A stretch of 64,000 nt of DNA from Lentibacillus cibarius (GCF_005887555.1 NZ_VCIA01000001.1:1178001-1242000), one strand, 5' to 3'; shown: positions 1 to 9,347, counted from the first letter of the stretch. Program-made: numbers and translations. Notes: generated by a model not told the origin, from the letters alone.

Positions 1-327
1 CCAATTGTGGAAACATGTGGCTGGTGTTTTGTGTGCCTTGACAACCATAAAATGTTAAAGGATAAGCGTTTCAAACCACAAAAAAATATTAACAGTCATA
101 GGGAAAGGGTAATATCTTTCACAAATTGATACGCAATGTTAGGCCTTCCCTTTCCTTCCATAATGTAATAATACTATAAGTTTTCAGATACGTATAAAAT
201 ATTCCTACTTTAGTATTAGAAATGGGTGCATCGTCACACCTTTTTAGGAGATACAAATTGCCGTTGAACCCTTAGAAAAGGTCAACGGCGATTTGTATGT
301 CCATATTAATCAAACTCCCTGTTTTAG
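1..327. other. Non-coding start of window with a 3' hairpin
   Basis: I see no convincing gene here. The only clear structure is a long inverted repeat at 251-298 (atacaaat..gccgttga / tcaacggc..atttgtat). It lies just past the stop codon of the DUF1989 gene on the minus strand and probably ends its transcript. Confidence 0.5.
251..298 (-). terminator. Hairpin terminator of the DUF1989 gene
   Basis: The arms ACAAAT-GCCGTTGA and TCAACGGC-ATTTGT flank a loop of about 14 bases. The hairpin sits 30 bases downstream of the minus-strand stop at 328. It has no long T-run, so the strength of termination is uncertain. Confidence 0.55.
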
Positions 328-975
328 CTATTTTTGCTTTCGTCCAAAGCCGCTTTTGTCGTTCGACGCCATCTTCTGCATTTTTAGCGACGTCACTTTC
401 CATCCATTAACAGGCTCCATATCTTGGGAACAGGTGGAGCATGCGACAACCACTTCCTCCAATGCTTTAAGCCGGACATAATCACCGGGTTTGGATAATG
501 GTTCACTAAGCTGGTAATCTCCTGTTTGGTCCAGCACGTTATTCATAAATAAGTTGATCGGATCCGGAACTGGTTTCTCTCCCAGTCCGTACGCTGCCAG
601 AGCCTTTTGTAAATTATCGTGGCAGTTCGGGTGATCCTCTAGGCCATAGTCTACTTTATAGCGATAATAGTCACATGCTGGAAAAAAGAAATCGTGCTTG
701 CCAACCGTATCTTCTGCCAACGTCATCAGCGGCCGGCGTTTATTACTGTAGAGCGGATCACCAACCTTTAATCGAATACTGCTGAGTGACGCTCGCATAT
801 GGACAGGTGATACGAATTCATTGGAATCATTTTTATTAAAGCATACAAAATCACCGACCTGTTTCCCATCAACGTCCATAATAACCAGTTCCTCACCAGG
901 TTGTAACAGTGTGCTTCTCCCCTCATATGGTGGTATTGTTATTTCCTCTTTTATTTTCTTCTGTGTATAAGCCAC
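328..975 (-). CDS. DUF1989 (urea carboxylase-associated) family protein
   Basis: A protein of about 215 residues that I assign to the DUF1989 / 'urea carboxylase-associated' family. The family-like features are the N-terminal PPYEGRSTLL stretch, the VDGKQVGDF segment, the HPNCHDNL region and the NLFMNN motif followed by a C-terminal cysteine pair (ACSTCSQDM). These proteins occur beside urea amidolyase, aminomethyl and allantoate-type nitrogen catabolic genes, and their reaction is not established. Two GTG starts are possible. The one at 975 has AGGAG at good spacing, while the GTG at 984 overlaps that site. It lies next to the sarcosine oxidase and N-carbamoylsarcosine amidase genes, which supports a role in nitrogen release from methylated ureides. 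The precise role is an inference. Confidence 0.8.
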   Translation of the reverse strand: MAYTQKKIKEEITIPPYEGRSTLLQPGEELVIMDVDGKQVGDFVCFNKNDSNEFVSPVHMRASLSSIRLKVGDPLYSNKRRPLMTLAEDTVGKHDFFFPACDYYRYKVDYGLEDHPNCHDNLQKALAAYGLGEKPVPDPINLFMNNVLDQTGDYQLSEPLSKPGDYVRLKALEEVVVACSTCSQDMEPVNGWKVTSLKMQKMASNDKSGFGRKQK

Positions 976-1160
976 ACCTTCCACTCCTCTCTAATAATTT
1001 AAGGTTCCTTTAGTAAGGAATTGACGTAATGATTATCCTCCATCTTTGATTTCCCGATATAACCTCCCTCTTCTTTTAAAAAATTAGTTCTAATATCTGA
1101 CATTCTCTCATACCCTGCTTATATTTAGGATTTTCAAATCACAACTTCTACTTAGACTGA

Positions 1161-1190
1161 TTATAAAACTCCTTCACCTTCATGTATAAT
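1161..1190 (+). promoter_or_regulatory. Promoter upstream of soxA
   Basis: A clear -10 box TATAAT lies at 1185-1190. The preceding tcacctt and the tgTATAATgatt context repeat almost exactly in front of the LysR gene at 9306-9326. It points to the plus strand about 340 bases before soxA, so a long leader or a second promoter is likely. Confidence 0.5.
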
Positions 1191-1198
1191 GATTAAAA

Positions 1199-1216
1199 AT
1201 GATGGTATGCATCACT
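1199..1216. promoter_or_regulatory. Candidate LysR operator 1 (GATGGTATGCATCAC)
   Basis: The 15-mer at 1201-1215 matches GATGGTTTTTATCAC at 9333, which sits at the same distance from an identical TATAAT. It also resembles GATGATTTTTATCAT at 9078 and GATAGCTTTTATCAT at 1338. Four copies of one partly palindromic 15-mer, all in front of cluster genes, suggest a shared operator. Assigning it to the LysR protein at 9392 is an inference. Confidence 0.45.
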
Positions 1217-1337
1217 GTTACTGAAATCTGCAGGGGGAAAGATTAGAATATAATAATTCCATATCAATCATATTTATCCGGGGAGCTAGTACGTATTGGT
1301 AACAATGATGGCAAACCTATGCAATATCATTTTCTGA

Positions 1338-1352
1338 GATAGCTTTTATCAT
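1338..1352. promoter_or_regulatory. Candidate LysR operator 2 (GATAGCTTTTATCAT)
   Basis: The weakest of the four related 15-mers. It lies in the 340-base leader between the soxA promoter and its start codon. Confidence 0.3.
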
Positions 1353-1533
1353 TTTTAGGTATTTTACCTTCCGTTGAATGACCGCTATCATATGGGCTAA
1401 GCACATATTTTATCTAACACCACACGTAAGAATGACGGTATGGAAGAGGAGCTTCGTTTTACATGCGCACTGATGAAAACGCTTTATCAATTGAAAGATG
1501 ATTTCTATCTAATTCGTAAAGGAGAGGTGTATC

Positions 1534-2700
1534 ATGACGTCACACTATGATGTGATTGTTGTTGGAGCTGGTTCCATGGGGATGGCCGCCGGGTATTATT
1601 TAGCTAAGGAAGGAACAAAAACATTGCTCATCGATGCGTTTGATCCACCACATGAAAACGGAAGTCACAGCGGTGATACGCGGCTTATTCGCCATGCGTG
1701 CGGGGAAGGATTCGAGTATGTCCCACTTGCCATACGAGCACAGGAACTATGGGATGAACTACAAGAAAAAACATCGGAGTCTATATTCCGAAAGACAGGC
1801 GTGGTGACGTTTGGCCCTGAAGGTTCGGACTTTGTCAATCAAGCAATCGCGGGCGGACAAAAATATTCCTTGCCGATCGATACGTTTGATCATGGCGCAG
1901 ATATCAATAGACGCTGGCCAGGAATCACTGCCCCTGATGGACATTTCGGATGCTATGAACCAGAAGCAGGTGTCCTGTTCAGCGGGAATTGTATCCGTGC
2001 TTTTCGTCGGCTGGCAACGCAATCTGGCGCTGATTTAATCACAAATACACCTGTTGAGGATCTGGAAGTCTTGGAAAACACCGTGACCGTCCAAACGAAA
2101 GAAGGATCCTATACCGCTGATAAACTAATTGTCAGCGCTGGTGCGTGGAACAGAAAGCTATTATCTAAACTAAACCTTGAGTTACCGCTTCAGCCAAGTC
2201 GCCAAACAATCGGCTGGTTTGATGCCGAAGCGTCTTTATATCAAGCTGATGGATTCCCGGGCTTTTTTGTTGACTTACCAACAGGTATCTATTACGGGTT
2301 CCCAAGCATTGATGGAACAGGATTAAAGATTGGACGTTATGATGCCGGTGAGGAGCTCGATCCCGAATATATGAATCGAGAATTTGGCATTTACCCGAAA
2401 GATGAGGGAGACATCCGTGAATTTTTGGAAACGTTTATGCCTCAGGCTGCAGGCAGACTAAATGTAGGAAAGACGTGTATGTTTACCAACACACCAGACG
2501 AAAATTTCATTATTGACTTGCATCCGGAACATGCTCATGTGGCCATTGCTGCCGGATTCTCCGGTCACGGGTACAAATTTTCAAGTGTAGTCGGGGAGAT
2601 CTTAAGCCAATTAGCGACTACTGGTACAACGAATCATGATATCTCCCTCTTTTCAGCAACACGCCCAAGCTTACAAAATCAAGGAACAACAACACTTTAG
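1534..2700 (+). CDS. soxA: Monomeric sarcosine oxidase / N-methyl amino acid oxidase
   Basis: Oxidises sarcosine (N-methylglycine) to glycine, formaldehyde and hydrogen peroxide in the cytosol. The 388 residues match the usual length of the monomeric family. The N-terminus carries the FAD-binding GAGSMGMAAGYYLA dinucleotide fold. Next come SHSGDTRLIRHACGEG, which contains the Arg/His region near the flavin, and KTCMFTNTPDENFIID, in which the Cys is codon 315, the residue that holds FAD covalently in Bacillus sarcosine oxidase. The C-terminus has AGFSGHGYKFSSVVGEIL. GGAGAGG precedes the ATG at a normal distance. It is followed closely by the M20 hydrolase and sits beside N-carbamoylsarcosine amidase, whose product is sarcosine. 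N-methyltryptophan oxidase activity is the main alternative, but the context favours sarcosine. Confidence 0.9.
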   Translation: MTSHYDVIVVGAGSMGMAAGYYLAKEGTKTLLIDAFDPPHENGSHSGDTRLIRHACGEGFEYVPLAIRAQELWDELQEKTSESIFRKTGVVTFGPEGSDFVNQAIAGGQKYSLPIDTFDHGADINRRWPGITAPDGHFGCYEPEAGVLFSGNCIRAFRRLATQSGADLITNTPVEDLEVLENTVTVQTKEGSYTADKLIVSAGAWNRKLLSKLNLELPLQPSRQTIGWFDAEASLYQADGFPGFFVDLPTGIYYGFPSIDGTGLKIGRYDAGEELDPEYMNREFGIYPKDEGDIREFLETFMPQAAGRLNVGKTCMFTNTPDENFIIDLHPEHAHVAIAAGFSGHGYKFSSVVGEILSQLATTGTTNHDISLFSATRPSLQNQGTTTL

Positions 2701-2791
2701 TATAAATAACTTAGCGGCATGAGCAGACAGGGGGTGGGGTAACTTTCCCCTGTCTTAATCTATTATTCTGCCGTAATAGGAGGTAAGCTAA

Positions 2792-3925
2792 ATGGAAAAG
2801 GAAGCCATTCCATTCCTGCAAGAATTGATTCAAATTGATAGTACTAACCCGCCAGGCAACGAAAACAAGGTAACGAAAAAATTTGCCGACAGATGTGAAG
2901 AAACGGGTTTAGCTTATAACATTACAGATATTGCATCGGGGAGGAGCAATTTTCATGTCTCCTTAAAAGGGGAAGGAAAAGGTAAAGTCATTTTCTGCGG
3001 TCATATGGATACGGTTTTGGTCGGTGAACAGCCATGGGAATATGCACCTTTTTCCGGTGAACTGGTTGGTGATAAGCTATACGGACGTGGTGCCTCTGAT
3101 ATGAAAAGCGGTCTTGCGGCTATGTTTCTTGCGGTGGAATCTATTTTCCAGGAAAAGCGAGCATTGTCAAAGGAGATTGTTTTTCTGGCAACGGCCGGTG
3201 AAGAGGTGGATAGCTGTGGTGCACGCCAGTACTTACAAGATGAAGACATGCGTGATGTCGAAGCCTTAGTGATTGGTGAGCCGACAAACGAAAAAGTCAG
3301 CGTAGGACATAAAGGTGCGTTATGGGTGGAAGTGGTCACTTTCGGAAAAACAGCTCACGGATCCATGCCGGATGAAGGAATTAATGCGGTTGAATGGATG
3401 GGCCGAGTAATCCAAATCGTTGAATCGTTAAAATTAGACTGGAAGATTTCCAAGTCTCCCCTTGGTGAAAGCAGCGTTTCAGCGAATAAAATGGAAGGAG
3501 GCGTGCAAACAAACGTCATCCCTGACCGTTGCACCCTGAATATAGATATCAGAACCGTGGCTCCACAGTCCCATGAAGCATTATTTGCGGAACTGAAGCA
3601 GCGTTTACAAGATTTATTTTCTGATGAAGATGCCCCAGCATTTGAGATGCATGAACGGCTGAATCGGCCATCGATCTTGACGAATGAATCAAGTCCCATT
3701 ATTACAACGGCTTTGGAGCTGAAGGAAACGAATGCCGACGCAGTTTGCGGGGTTCCCTACTATACAGACGGAGCGGTTTTAAACCCCGAAAGCAGAATCC
3801 CCACACTGATTTATGGTCCCGGTAATGAAAAACTGGCCCACCAGCCAAATGAATATGTTGATGTGAACGCCTACTTAAGATCCATTGATTTTTATAAAAA
3901 GTTAATACTTGCTTATGCAACGTAA
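2792..3925 (+). CDS. M20 family metallohydrolase (ArgE/DapE type)
   Basis: A zinc-dependent amidohydrolase/peptidase of 377 residues. The first metal-binding motif is FCGHMDTV, followed by YGRGASDMKSG. The catalytic glutamate pair is in TAGEEVDSCGA, and the dimerisation part carries GKTAHGSMPDEGINA. The ORF ends with a conserved HQPNEYV segment. AGGAGGTAAGCTAA stands directly before the ATG. It follows soxA by 91 bases on the same strand, so the two are probably co-transcribed. Family members cleave N-acyl or N-carbamoyl amino acids and dipeptides. Here an N-acyl or N-carbamoyl sarcosine/glycine substrate would fit the neighbours, but the sequence does not settle it. Confidence 0.85.
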   Translation: MEKEAIPFLQELIQIDSTNPPGNENKVTKKFADRCEETGLAYNITDIASGRSNFHVSLKGEGKGKVIFCGHMDTVLVGEQPWEYAPFSGELVGDKLYGRGASDMKSGLAAMFLAVESIFQEKRALSKEIVFLATAGEEVDSCGARQYLQDEDMRDVEALVIGEPTNEKVSVGHKGALWVEVVTFGKTAHGSMPDEGINAVEWMGRVIQIVESLKLDWKISKSPLGESSVSANKMEGGVQTNVIPDRCTLNIDIRTVAPQSHEALFAELKQRLQDLFSDEDAPAFEMHERLNRPSILTNESSPIITTALELKETNADAVCGVPYYTDGAVLNPESRIPTLIYGPGNEKLAHQPNEYVDVNAYLRSIDFYKKLILAYAT

Positions 3926-4147
3926 TGATACAATATTTGTTCATGATGCAGGAATTCCCCACTTCAAGCGTCAGCTAAGTGGGGGGTAGTCATGTCTGCG
4001 TGTATTTCGTGATACAGGTTCGGTTCACTTCCTATGCAACAGCATGTAACATCACGCTATTCCGTTGACGCTGTAAGTATACTACTTCCTAGTTTTATAG
4101 ATTAAACGCCTTATGAATGCTTTTTAAAGATCGTTGTTGCTAAGGTA

Positions 4148-4188
4148 AAAGGCAAACACCTTTTGTTTAGGTACAGGTGCTTGCCTTT
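4148..4188 (-). terminator. Terminator of the amidase operon
   Basis: Arms aaaggcaaacacc and ggtgcttgccttt form a hairpin about 20 bases past the minus-strand stop at 4211. On the minus strand the right arm runs into TTTTACC. Confidence 0.7.
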
Positions 4189-4210
4189 CAATTTTCTTAC
4201 TTATTTTTTC

Positions 4211-4927
4211 TTATCGCACGGACTCTTCTCTCGTATCCCCCTTCTCTAGTTGAAACGGTTCGATATCATTCAGATAATCAATTACTTTTTCCAACGGATC
4301 CACGTCCCCGAATTTTGCATCAATATCAAACAGATTCCATTCGACTGCGCCAGGGACACGGTCAGCGATAGTGCCCTCGGGGACAATGGTTCGGAACCCA
4401 AGCTCAGTTGAATCCATACAAGTGTGACGTACGCAAGCACATGCGGTGGCGCCGACCACAATAAGTGTATCTACACCATGGGTCGTTAGCCAATACTGTA
4501 ATGGTGTCCCATTAAAACAACTGGCTGTCTTTTTGACAAATACTACTTCTTCTTTCTGCGGATTTAGCCTTTCATCAATGTTAATCCAGTCTTCCCCAAG
4601 CTTTAATTCGTCCAATGGGATTTTGTCTGCCCATCTACCGATATCCTGATAGCCATTCGGATTATAAGCAGTCGTACTGTGGAAAATTGGCACATTTTTC
4701 TTCCGTGCTGCATCTAACACACGACGCACATTCGGGATGACCTCTTCCATGTTTTCACAGGAGAAAGCATGCCCTGGTCTAGTCCACGCATTTGCAAGGT
4801 CGACCGTTATAATGCCTGGTTTTTTCCCATAACCGACTCGCTTCTGAAATCCACGGTCCGTATGAATTTCTCTTGCTCTTTTAAACATCTTTTTTAATAA
4901 ATCCAGATCAAACATTTCCTCTGACAT
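4211..4927 (-). CDS. N-carbamoylsarcosine amidase (isochorismatase-like hydrolase)
   Basis: Hydrolyses N-carbamoylsarcosine to sarcosine, carbon dioxide and ammonia, in the lower creatinine pathway (EC 3.5.1.59). It is a cysteine hydrolase of the isochorismatase fold, about 238 residues long. The catalytic Asp is in GIITVDLANAWTRPG. The Lys is in FVKKTASCFNGTPL. The nucleophilic Cys is near residue 168 in GATACACVRHTCMDS, preceded by the cis-peptide-type VGATA turn. The ATG at 4927 has AAAGGATG at a suitable distance, while the ATG at 4936 touches the ribosome site. It is the last gene of a minus-strand group headed by hyuA and hyuB, which would make its substrate. Biuret and other ureido amidases share the fold, so specificity rests on the context. 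Confidence 0.85.
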   Translation of the reverse strand: MSEEMFDLDLLKKMFKRAREIHTDRGFQKRVGYGKKPGIITVDLANAWTRPGHAFSCENMEEVIPNVRRVLDAARKKNVPIFHSTTAYNPNGYQDIGRWADKIPLDELKLGEDWINIDERLNPQKEEVVFVKKTASCFNGTPLQYWLTTHGVDTLIVVGATACACVRHTCMDSTELGFRTIVPEGTIADRVPGAVEWNLFDIDAKFGDVDPLEKVIDYLNDIEPFQLEKGDTREESVR

Positions 4928-5000
4928 TTCCGTCATCCTTTCAAAATTTAATTTATTTTGTGTTACACTTACACATATGCTTAAAATTCTTCTTCATTCC

Positions 5001-6770
5001 TTATTGGGTAAATAACGGCATTTCACCCCTTTGCTGCCGCATTTCATTCCGCTTCTTTTCTGTTAATTCCATATTTAACTGTCCTTTTTCAATAACAACC
5101 CCATAGTCATTTAACGCCGTTTCCACGGAAATGATTTCATCTAATACATCTTCATAAACCTTACTTGCTTGTTGTTCCAATGGATCACCGTAGCCACCGG
5201 ATGATGGAACCATAATTTTCACCGATTCCCCTGCATTAAAACGTTCGCCATTTAATTTGGAAGGGAGCTCCTCTGGCTTTGTATCCGGATTTTTAATTAA
5301 TGATGCTTCTGTCCCCGGCAAACCACCGTTATACCCCCATGGTTTCACGGTGTGTTTATCTCCCTCCATGGACATTAGTCCATCTGTCAGGAAACGGTTC
5401 CGACGGATAATCCCAAGGCCGCCTCGCGTTTTACCCGCACCACCGGTATCTTCTCTCAGTTCATACTGCTCGCATATCATGGGGGTGTGCATATCAAGGT
5501 CTTCAATCGGATTATTTCGTGTGTTCCATGAACTAAAGTCCATTGCATCCATTCCATCCTTCTCCGGGCGGCCTCTGTAAGAACCTTCATTGACTTCAAT
5601 ATATACCCAATAATTATGCTCCTCATCTAAACCAGAATACGATGCAAACTGGATGTTGGCTGCGCTCCCTGCACAGGTCCTTTCGGGTATGACTGGTGTC
5701 AATGCCTTAATAATTAAATCTGCAGCAGTGTTTACTTGATTAGCCCGACTAAAAGTAGCTGCAGGGCGGATTGGATTAAAGATACTTCCCTTCCTTGCTG
5801 TTACTTTAATTGGGCGAAACACGCCATGATTGGCCGGAACAAATTCCTCGTGTGTATAGGTATCCAGAAATATAGAACGCACCACACTGTATACCCCCAC
5901 ACATAAAGCACCGGAATAGGCAGCATTGAAAGCTGAGGCTACCTGATCTGCAGATTTGGATACATCTATTTCCAGTTCACTCCCCTGTTTAATGACATTT
6001 ACGTGTACCTTTAACTTTTCATTCAGATTGATCCCATCGTCATCAAGCCAGGACTCTGCCTCGTATTCACCATCAGGAATGTTGGAAATTTCCTTGCGCA
6101 TCATTCGTTCAGAGTAATTCATTAATTCTTCCCCAGCCGCAAGAACCGTATCTTTTCCATACTTTTCGATAAGCTCAATGAACCTTTTTGTTCCCAATCT
6201 GCAGGCAGCCACCTGTGCTTCCAGATCACCAATTACCTGGGAGGAAGTGCGTACTTTCTGTCGAATGATCTCATACAGTGTTTCATTCGGCTGTCCTTTG
6301 TCATATAACTTAACACCATTTAATACCAGACCCTCTGCATACACATCGGGAGCGTCCACGATTAAACCTGGCTGCGCACCACCTATGTCTAGATGGTGGG
6401 CCGTTGTTCCGGCATAACCAACTAACTCCCCTTTGTAAAAAATAGGTTGACTAAGGGATACATCGGGCGAATGTGACGCACCGGCATACGGATCATTGTT
6501 CCAAATGATGTCTTCTGGATGCTGATTGTCCCCTAGCACCTCCTGAAATCCTTCAATATATCCGGGAAGACATCCAAGCTGCATTGGCGTGGAATCTGAT
6601 TCGGCAAGCGTTTCTCCAAATTTGGTGAACACCCCAGCACCAAGATCCTCAGATTCTCGAATTAAAGAAGAGTAGGCCATCCGTTGCATCACATGCGACA
6701 TCTCTTTTGCAATCGTATCCAGCGCTCCTCCAATAACTTGCATGGTTACTGGATCAATTTTTTTATTCAT
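5001..6770 (-). CDS. hyuB: Hydantoinase B / oxoprolinase family, beta subunit
   Basis: The beta partner of the ATP-dependent hydantoinase. Together with HyuA it probably opens N-methylhydantoin to N-carbamoylsarcosine, using ATP. The 589 residues are normal for the family. The N-terminal part reads DPVTMQVIGGALDTIAKEM and is followed by RESEDLGAGVF. WNNDPYAGASHSPDV and the AHHLDIGG motif are typical metal-site segments. A glycine-rich end contains GGAGKTRGGLG and PSSGGYGDP. An ATG at 6770 and an upstream GTG at 6773 are both possible. It overlaps the end of hyuA by 8 bases, so the two are translationally coupled. Acetone carboxylase and 5-oxoprolinase subunits are relatives, but the amidase downstream points to a hydantoin substrate. 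Confidence 0.88.
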   Translation of the reverse strand: MNKKIDPVTMQVIGGALDTIAKEMSHVMQRMAYSSLIRESEDLGAGVFTKFGETLAESDSTPMQLGCLPGYIEGFQEVLGDNQHPEDIIWNNDPYAGASHSPDVSLSQPIFYKGELVGYAGTTAHHLDIGGAQPGLIVDAPDVYAEGLVLNGVKLYDKGQPNETLYEIIRQKVRTSSQVIGDLEAQVAACRLGTKRFIELIEKYGKDTVLAAGEELMNYSERMMRKEISNIPDGEYEAESWLDDDGINLNEKLKVHVNVIKQGSELEIDVSKSADQVASAFNAAYSGALCVGVYSVVRSIFLDTYTHEEFVPANHGVFRPIKVTARKGSIFNPIRPAATFSRANQVNTAADLIIKALTPVIPERTCAGSAANIQFASYSGLDEEHNYWVYIEVNEGSYRGRPEKDGMDAMDFSSWNTRNNPIEDLDMHTPMICEQYELREDTGGAGKTRGGLGIIRRNRFLTDGLMSMEGDKHTVKPWGYNGGLPGTEASLIKNPDTKPEELPSKLNGERFNAGESVKIMVPSSGGYGDPLEQQASKVYEDVLDEIISVETALNDYGVVIEKGQLNMELTEKKRNEMRQQRGEMPLFTQ

Positions 6771-8910
6771 CACTCGTCACCACCTCTGTAAAATTCGAAG
6801 TTTGAGATGTCCTTGTCTTTTCTTCATTCTGTGTTGCAAGCAACGTACCATGCGGTGAAACGACCACCTGCCAGTTCGGTGGAACAATTGATGTTGAATC
6901 ACGTTGAATGATGGAAGCGGGTCCTGTAATACGATCACTTGCCAATAATTTTTCTCGCTGGTAACGTGGTGTTGGCATACTTTTAATTTCTCCATTAACC
7001 TCAAAATAGGTTTGACGCTCATACATAAATGCTGTCTTAGGATTTGTTCTCCCCATTTCTTCTAACTGCGGCAGTTTAAAAGATGGTGTTTTTCCGATTG
7101 CAACAATATCCAGAGAAATGAGCTCCACCGTATTTTCGGGAAAATGATGACCATATTCCTGTTTGTGCATCGAATGGAAACCTGAAACAATCTCTTCTAT
7201 GCTTTGTTTCGTTAACTTCCCCTCCGGTATGGGCACTCTCAACTCAAAACCTTGCCCTATATAGCGACATTCGGCAATCCGTTCATACGTTATATCACCT
7301 TGACTGATTCCATCCCGAATTAGCTGATTTGCAGCTTGATCCTCCAAATCCTGCAACTGTTTACCAAGTTTAGAGACAAGGTCTTTCGAAATCGTTTCTA
7401 AACTCTCAATACAAGAAGCATTAAAATGATATTTTAAGTCACTGATTAATAAACCAGCTGAAGCCGTAATTCCAGGATAGTTCGGAACCATTACAGTCTT
7501 TGAACCAATGGTCTCCGCCAAATCTATGGAGTGAAGTGGCCCCGCCCCACCTGCTGCTAGTAATGCAAAATCTCTCGGGTCAATTCCTTTACGGACGGAG
7601 TTTTCTCGGATAGAAAGTGCCATATTGTTATTAATTATTTTTAGAATGCCAAATGCTGCTTCTTCCACGGACATATTTAATTTATCTGCTACCTTGCTCT
7701 TTATAGCTTCAGTACTTTTTTCTGGTTGAAGAGGAATTTCTCCACCAAGAAATTGCTCCGGATCCAACCTTCCCAAGACAACATTAGCATCCGTTACGCA
7801 AGGGTCCTCACCGCCCTGGCCGTAACAAGCAGGTCCTGGTGTCGATCCTGCACTTTTGGGTCCAACCCGAAATGCCCCACCAGCATCAACATAGGCAATC
7901 GAACCGCCACCGGCACCAATCGTATCAACCTCTAGCATTGGGGTAACCACTGGATAACTATTAACCTCTGCATCCCTCGGATTTACCACCCTAGGCGTTT
8001 TATCAGGGATAATGGAAATATCTGCGGAAGTGCCTCCGATATCGACACTAATTACATTTTCAATCCCGTCCAATTGTCCCCACCATGAAGCCGCAAGCAC
8101 GCCTCCCGCTGGCCCTGACTTCAATAGATTCATCGGTGTCATCGTAGCTTTTTGGGAAGATGCCATCCCGCCGGAAGACTGCATGATCTGTAGTTTCCCC
8201 TTTACGTTTGCTTCTTCAAGGGATGAAACCAGATTATCAATATACTGATTCACTTTAGGGGCAACAAAAGCGTTCATTGCTGTCGTACTGAAACGTTCAT
8301 ACTCACGTATCCTGGGGGCAACTTCACTGGATGTAAAGCATTTTATTTCCGGCCAAATCTCGTGAACGATTTCTTTTGCTCGTTTTTCATGGACATCATT
8401 AAGGAAGGAAAAAAGAAAGCCTACAATAATGACATCTACATCCTCCGCTTTCAATTTTTTCACTGCATCCCGTACTTCCTGCTCTTCTAACGGAAAACGA
8501 ATACGCCCATCTGGTGCTTGAAGTTTTTCCGTAATCGGAAGGCGGTGTCGTCGCTTCACCAAGGGGCTATCCTGCCATGGAAGACTTTGCTGAATAGAGA
8601 AGTTTTCTATCTTTTTATGACGGGCAATATGAAGAATATCACGGTAATTTCTCGTTGTGAGCATACCTACCTTCGCACCATTCCCCTCAATGGTAATATT
8701 GGTTGCAACTGTTGTTCCATGCAAAATGTACTCAACATCCTCAACGTCCACATCACTTATTTTGCAGAGTTCTTTAATTCCTTTAATAACACCAACGGAT
8801 TGATCGTGCGTTGTACTTGGGACCTTGTGCACATTAATTTTGTTTGCTAATTCATCTACTAATATCAGATCAGTAAACGTACCACCAACATCCACTCCAA
8901 CTCGAACCAT
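6763..8910 (-). CDS. hyuA: Hydantoinase A / oxoprolinase family, alpha subunit (ATP-binding)
   Basis: The ATP-binding subunit of the hydantoinase complex, about 715 residues. The N-terminus RVGVDVGGTFTDLILVDE is the sugar-kinase/actin-type phosphate loop. A second nucleotide site is VDIGGTSADISII near the middle, followed by DTIGAGGGSIAYVD and GPACYGQGG. A longer reading frame extends to 8973, but the ATG at 8910 has GAGAGGAG at ideal spacing and begins exactly at the family's usual N-terminus. The gene heads a minus-strand operon hyuA-hyuB-amidase and diverges from the LysR gene. Operator-like sites in the shared intergenic region suggest LysR control. Confidence 0.9.
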   Translation of the reverse strand: MVRVGVDVGGTFTDLILVDELANKINVHKVPSTTHDQSVGVIKGIKELCKISDVDVEDVEYILHGTTVATNITIEGNGAKVGMLTTRNYRDILHIARHKKIENFSIQQSLPWQDSPLVKRRHRLPITEKLQAPDGRIRFPLEEQEVRDAVKKLKAEDVDVIIVGFLFSFLNDVHEKRAKEIVHEIWPEIKCFTSSEVAPRIREYERFSTTAMNAFVAPKVNQYIDNLVSSLEEANVKGKLQIMQSSGGMASSQKATMTPMNLLKSGPAGGVLAASWWGQLDGIENVISVDIGGTSADISIIPDKTPRVVNPRDAEVNSYPVVTPMLEVDTIGAGGGSIAYVDAGGAFRVGPKSAGSTPGPACYGQGGEDPCVTDANVVLGRLDPEQFLGGEIPLQPEKSTEAIKSKVADKLNMSVEEAAFGILKIINNNMALSIRENSVRKGIDPRDFALLAAGGAGPLHSIDLAETIGSKTVMVPNYPGITASAGLLISDLKYHFNASCIESLETISKDLVSKLGKQLQDLEDQAANQLIRDGISQGDITYERIAECRYIGQGFELRVPIPEGKLTKQSIEEIVSGFHSMHKQEYGHHFPENTVELISLDIVAIGKTPSFKLPQLEEMGRTNPKTAFMYERQTYFEVNGEIKSMPTPRYQREKLLASDRITGPASIIQRDSTSIVPPNWQVVVSPHGTLLATQNEEKTRTSQTSNFTEVVTSDE

Positions 8911-9077
8911 TCTTAATCTCCTCTCATTTTTAGGGATAAGGCTAATACATAAGACAAAGTTTACTTTTGTCATTTAACATAGGATTTGAGCGAAATCATC
9001 ATTTGCGAATTTTAAGTTAATTAATCCCCTTGCTGAATCGTATGGCGAAAGCGGTTTCATAAATAATAATTTGAAAT

Positions 9078-9093
9078 GATGATTTTTATCATC
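9078..9093. promoter_or_regulatory. Candidate LysR operator 3 (GATGATTTTTATCATC)
   Basis: A perfect 6-bp inverted repeat with a 4-base spacer, placed 170 bases before hyuA. It shares its sequence with the three related sites near the soxA and lysR promoters. Confidence 0.5.
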
Positions 9094-9293
9094 GGGACTG
9101 ATATCCGGCAATATTCCTAGCCAGATCACTTGATTGAATAAGCTAGCCTACATCCACCACCCCCGTTGTAAATAGTGGTGCCAAAACTTTTTCCCTCTCT
9201 TGAAGAATGTCTTTTTGGTTTTTGGAATAGATTGTTGTAATTATTAGTTTTCACTATTTCAATAGTTGCAACTTGTTAAATGTTTTTAATTAT

Positions 9294-9347
9294 TATAAAA
9301 TTAAATCACCTTTTTGTATAATGATTGAAAAAGATGGTTTTTATCAC
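9294..9347 (+). promoter_or_regulatory. lysR promoter with overlapping operator 4
   Basis: TATAAT lies at 9317-9322 and the 15-mer GATGGTTTTTATCAC at 9333-9347. The tcacctt upstream and the exact 18-base offset between tgtataat and gatgg are the same as in front of soxA at 1174-1215. The operator covers the likely transcription start, which would suit autoregulation. Confidence 0.5.

Larger units (their letters stand above)
976..1533. other. Divergent control region between DUF1989 and soxA
   Basis: This 558-base gap holds the TATAAT promoter and two operator-like 15-mers listed separately. Near its right end, 1440-1550 can be read as a 36-residue peptide (MEEELRFTCALMKTL...) that overlaps the soxA start in another frame. 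It has no ribosome site and I regard it as a possible gene remnant only. Confidence 0.4.
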
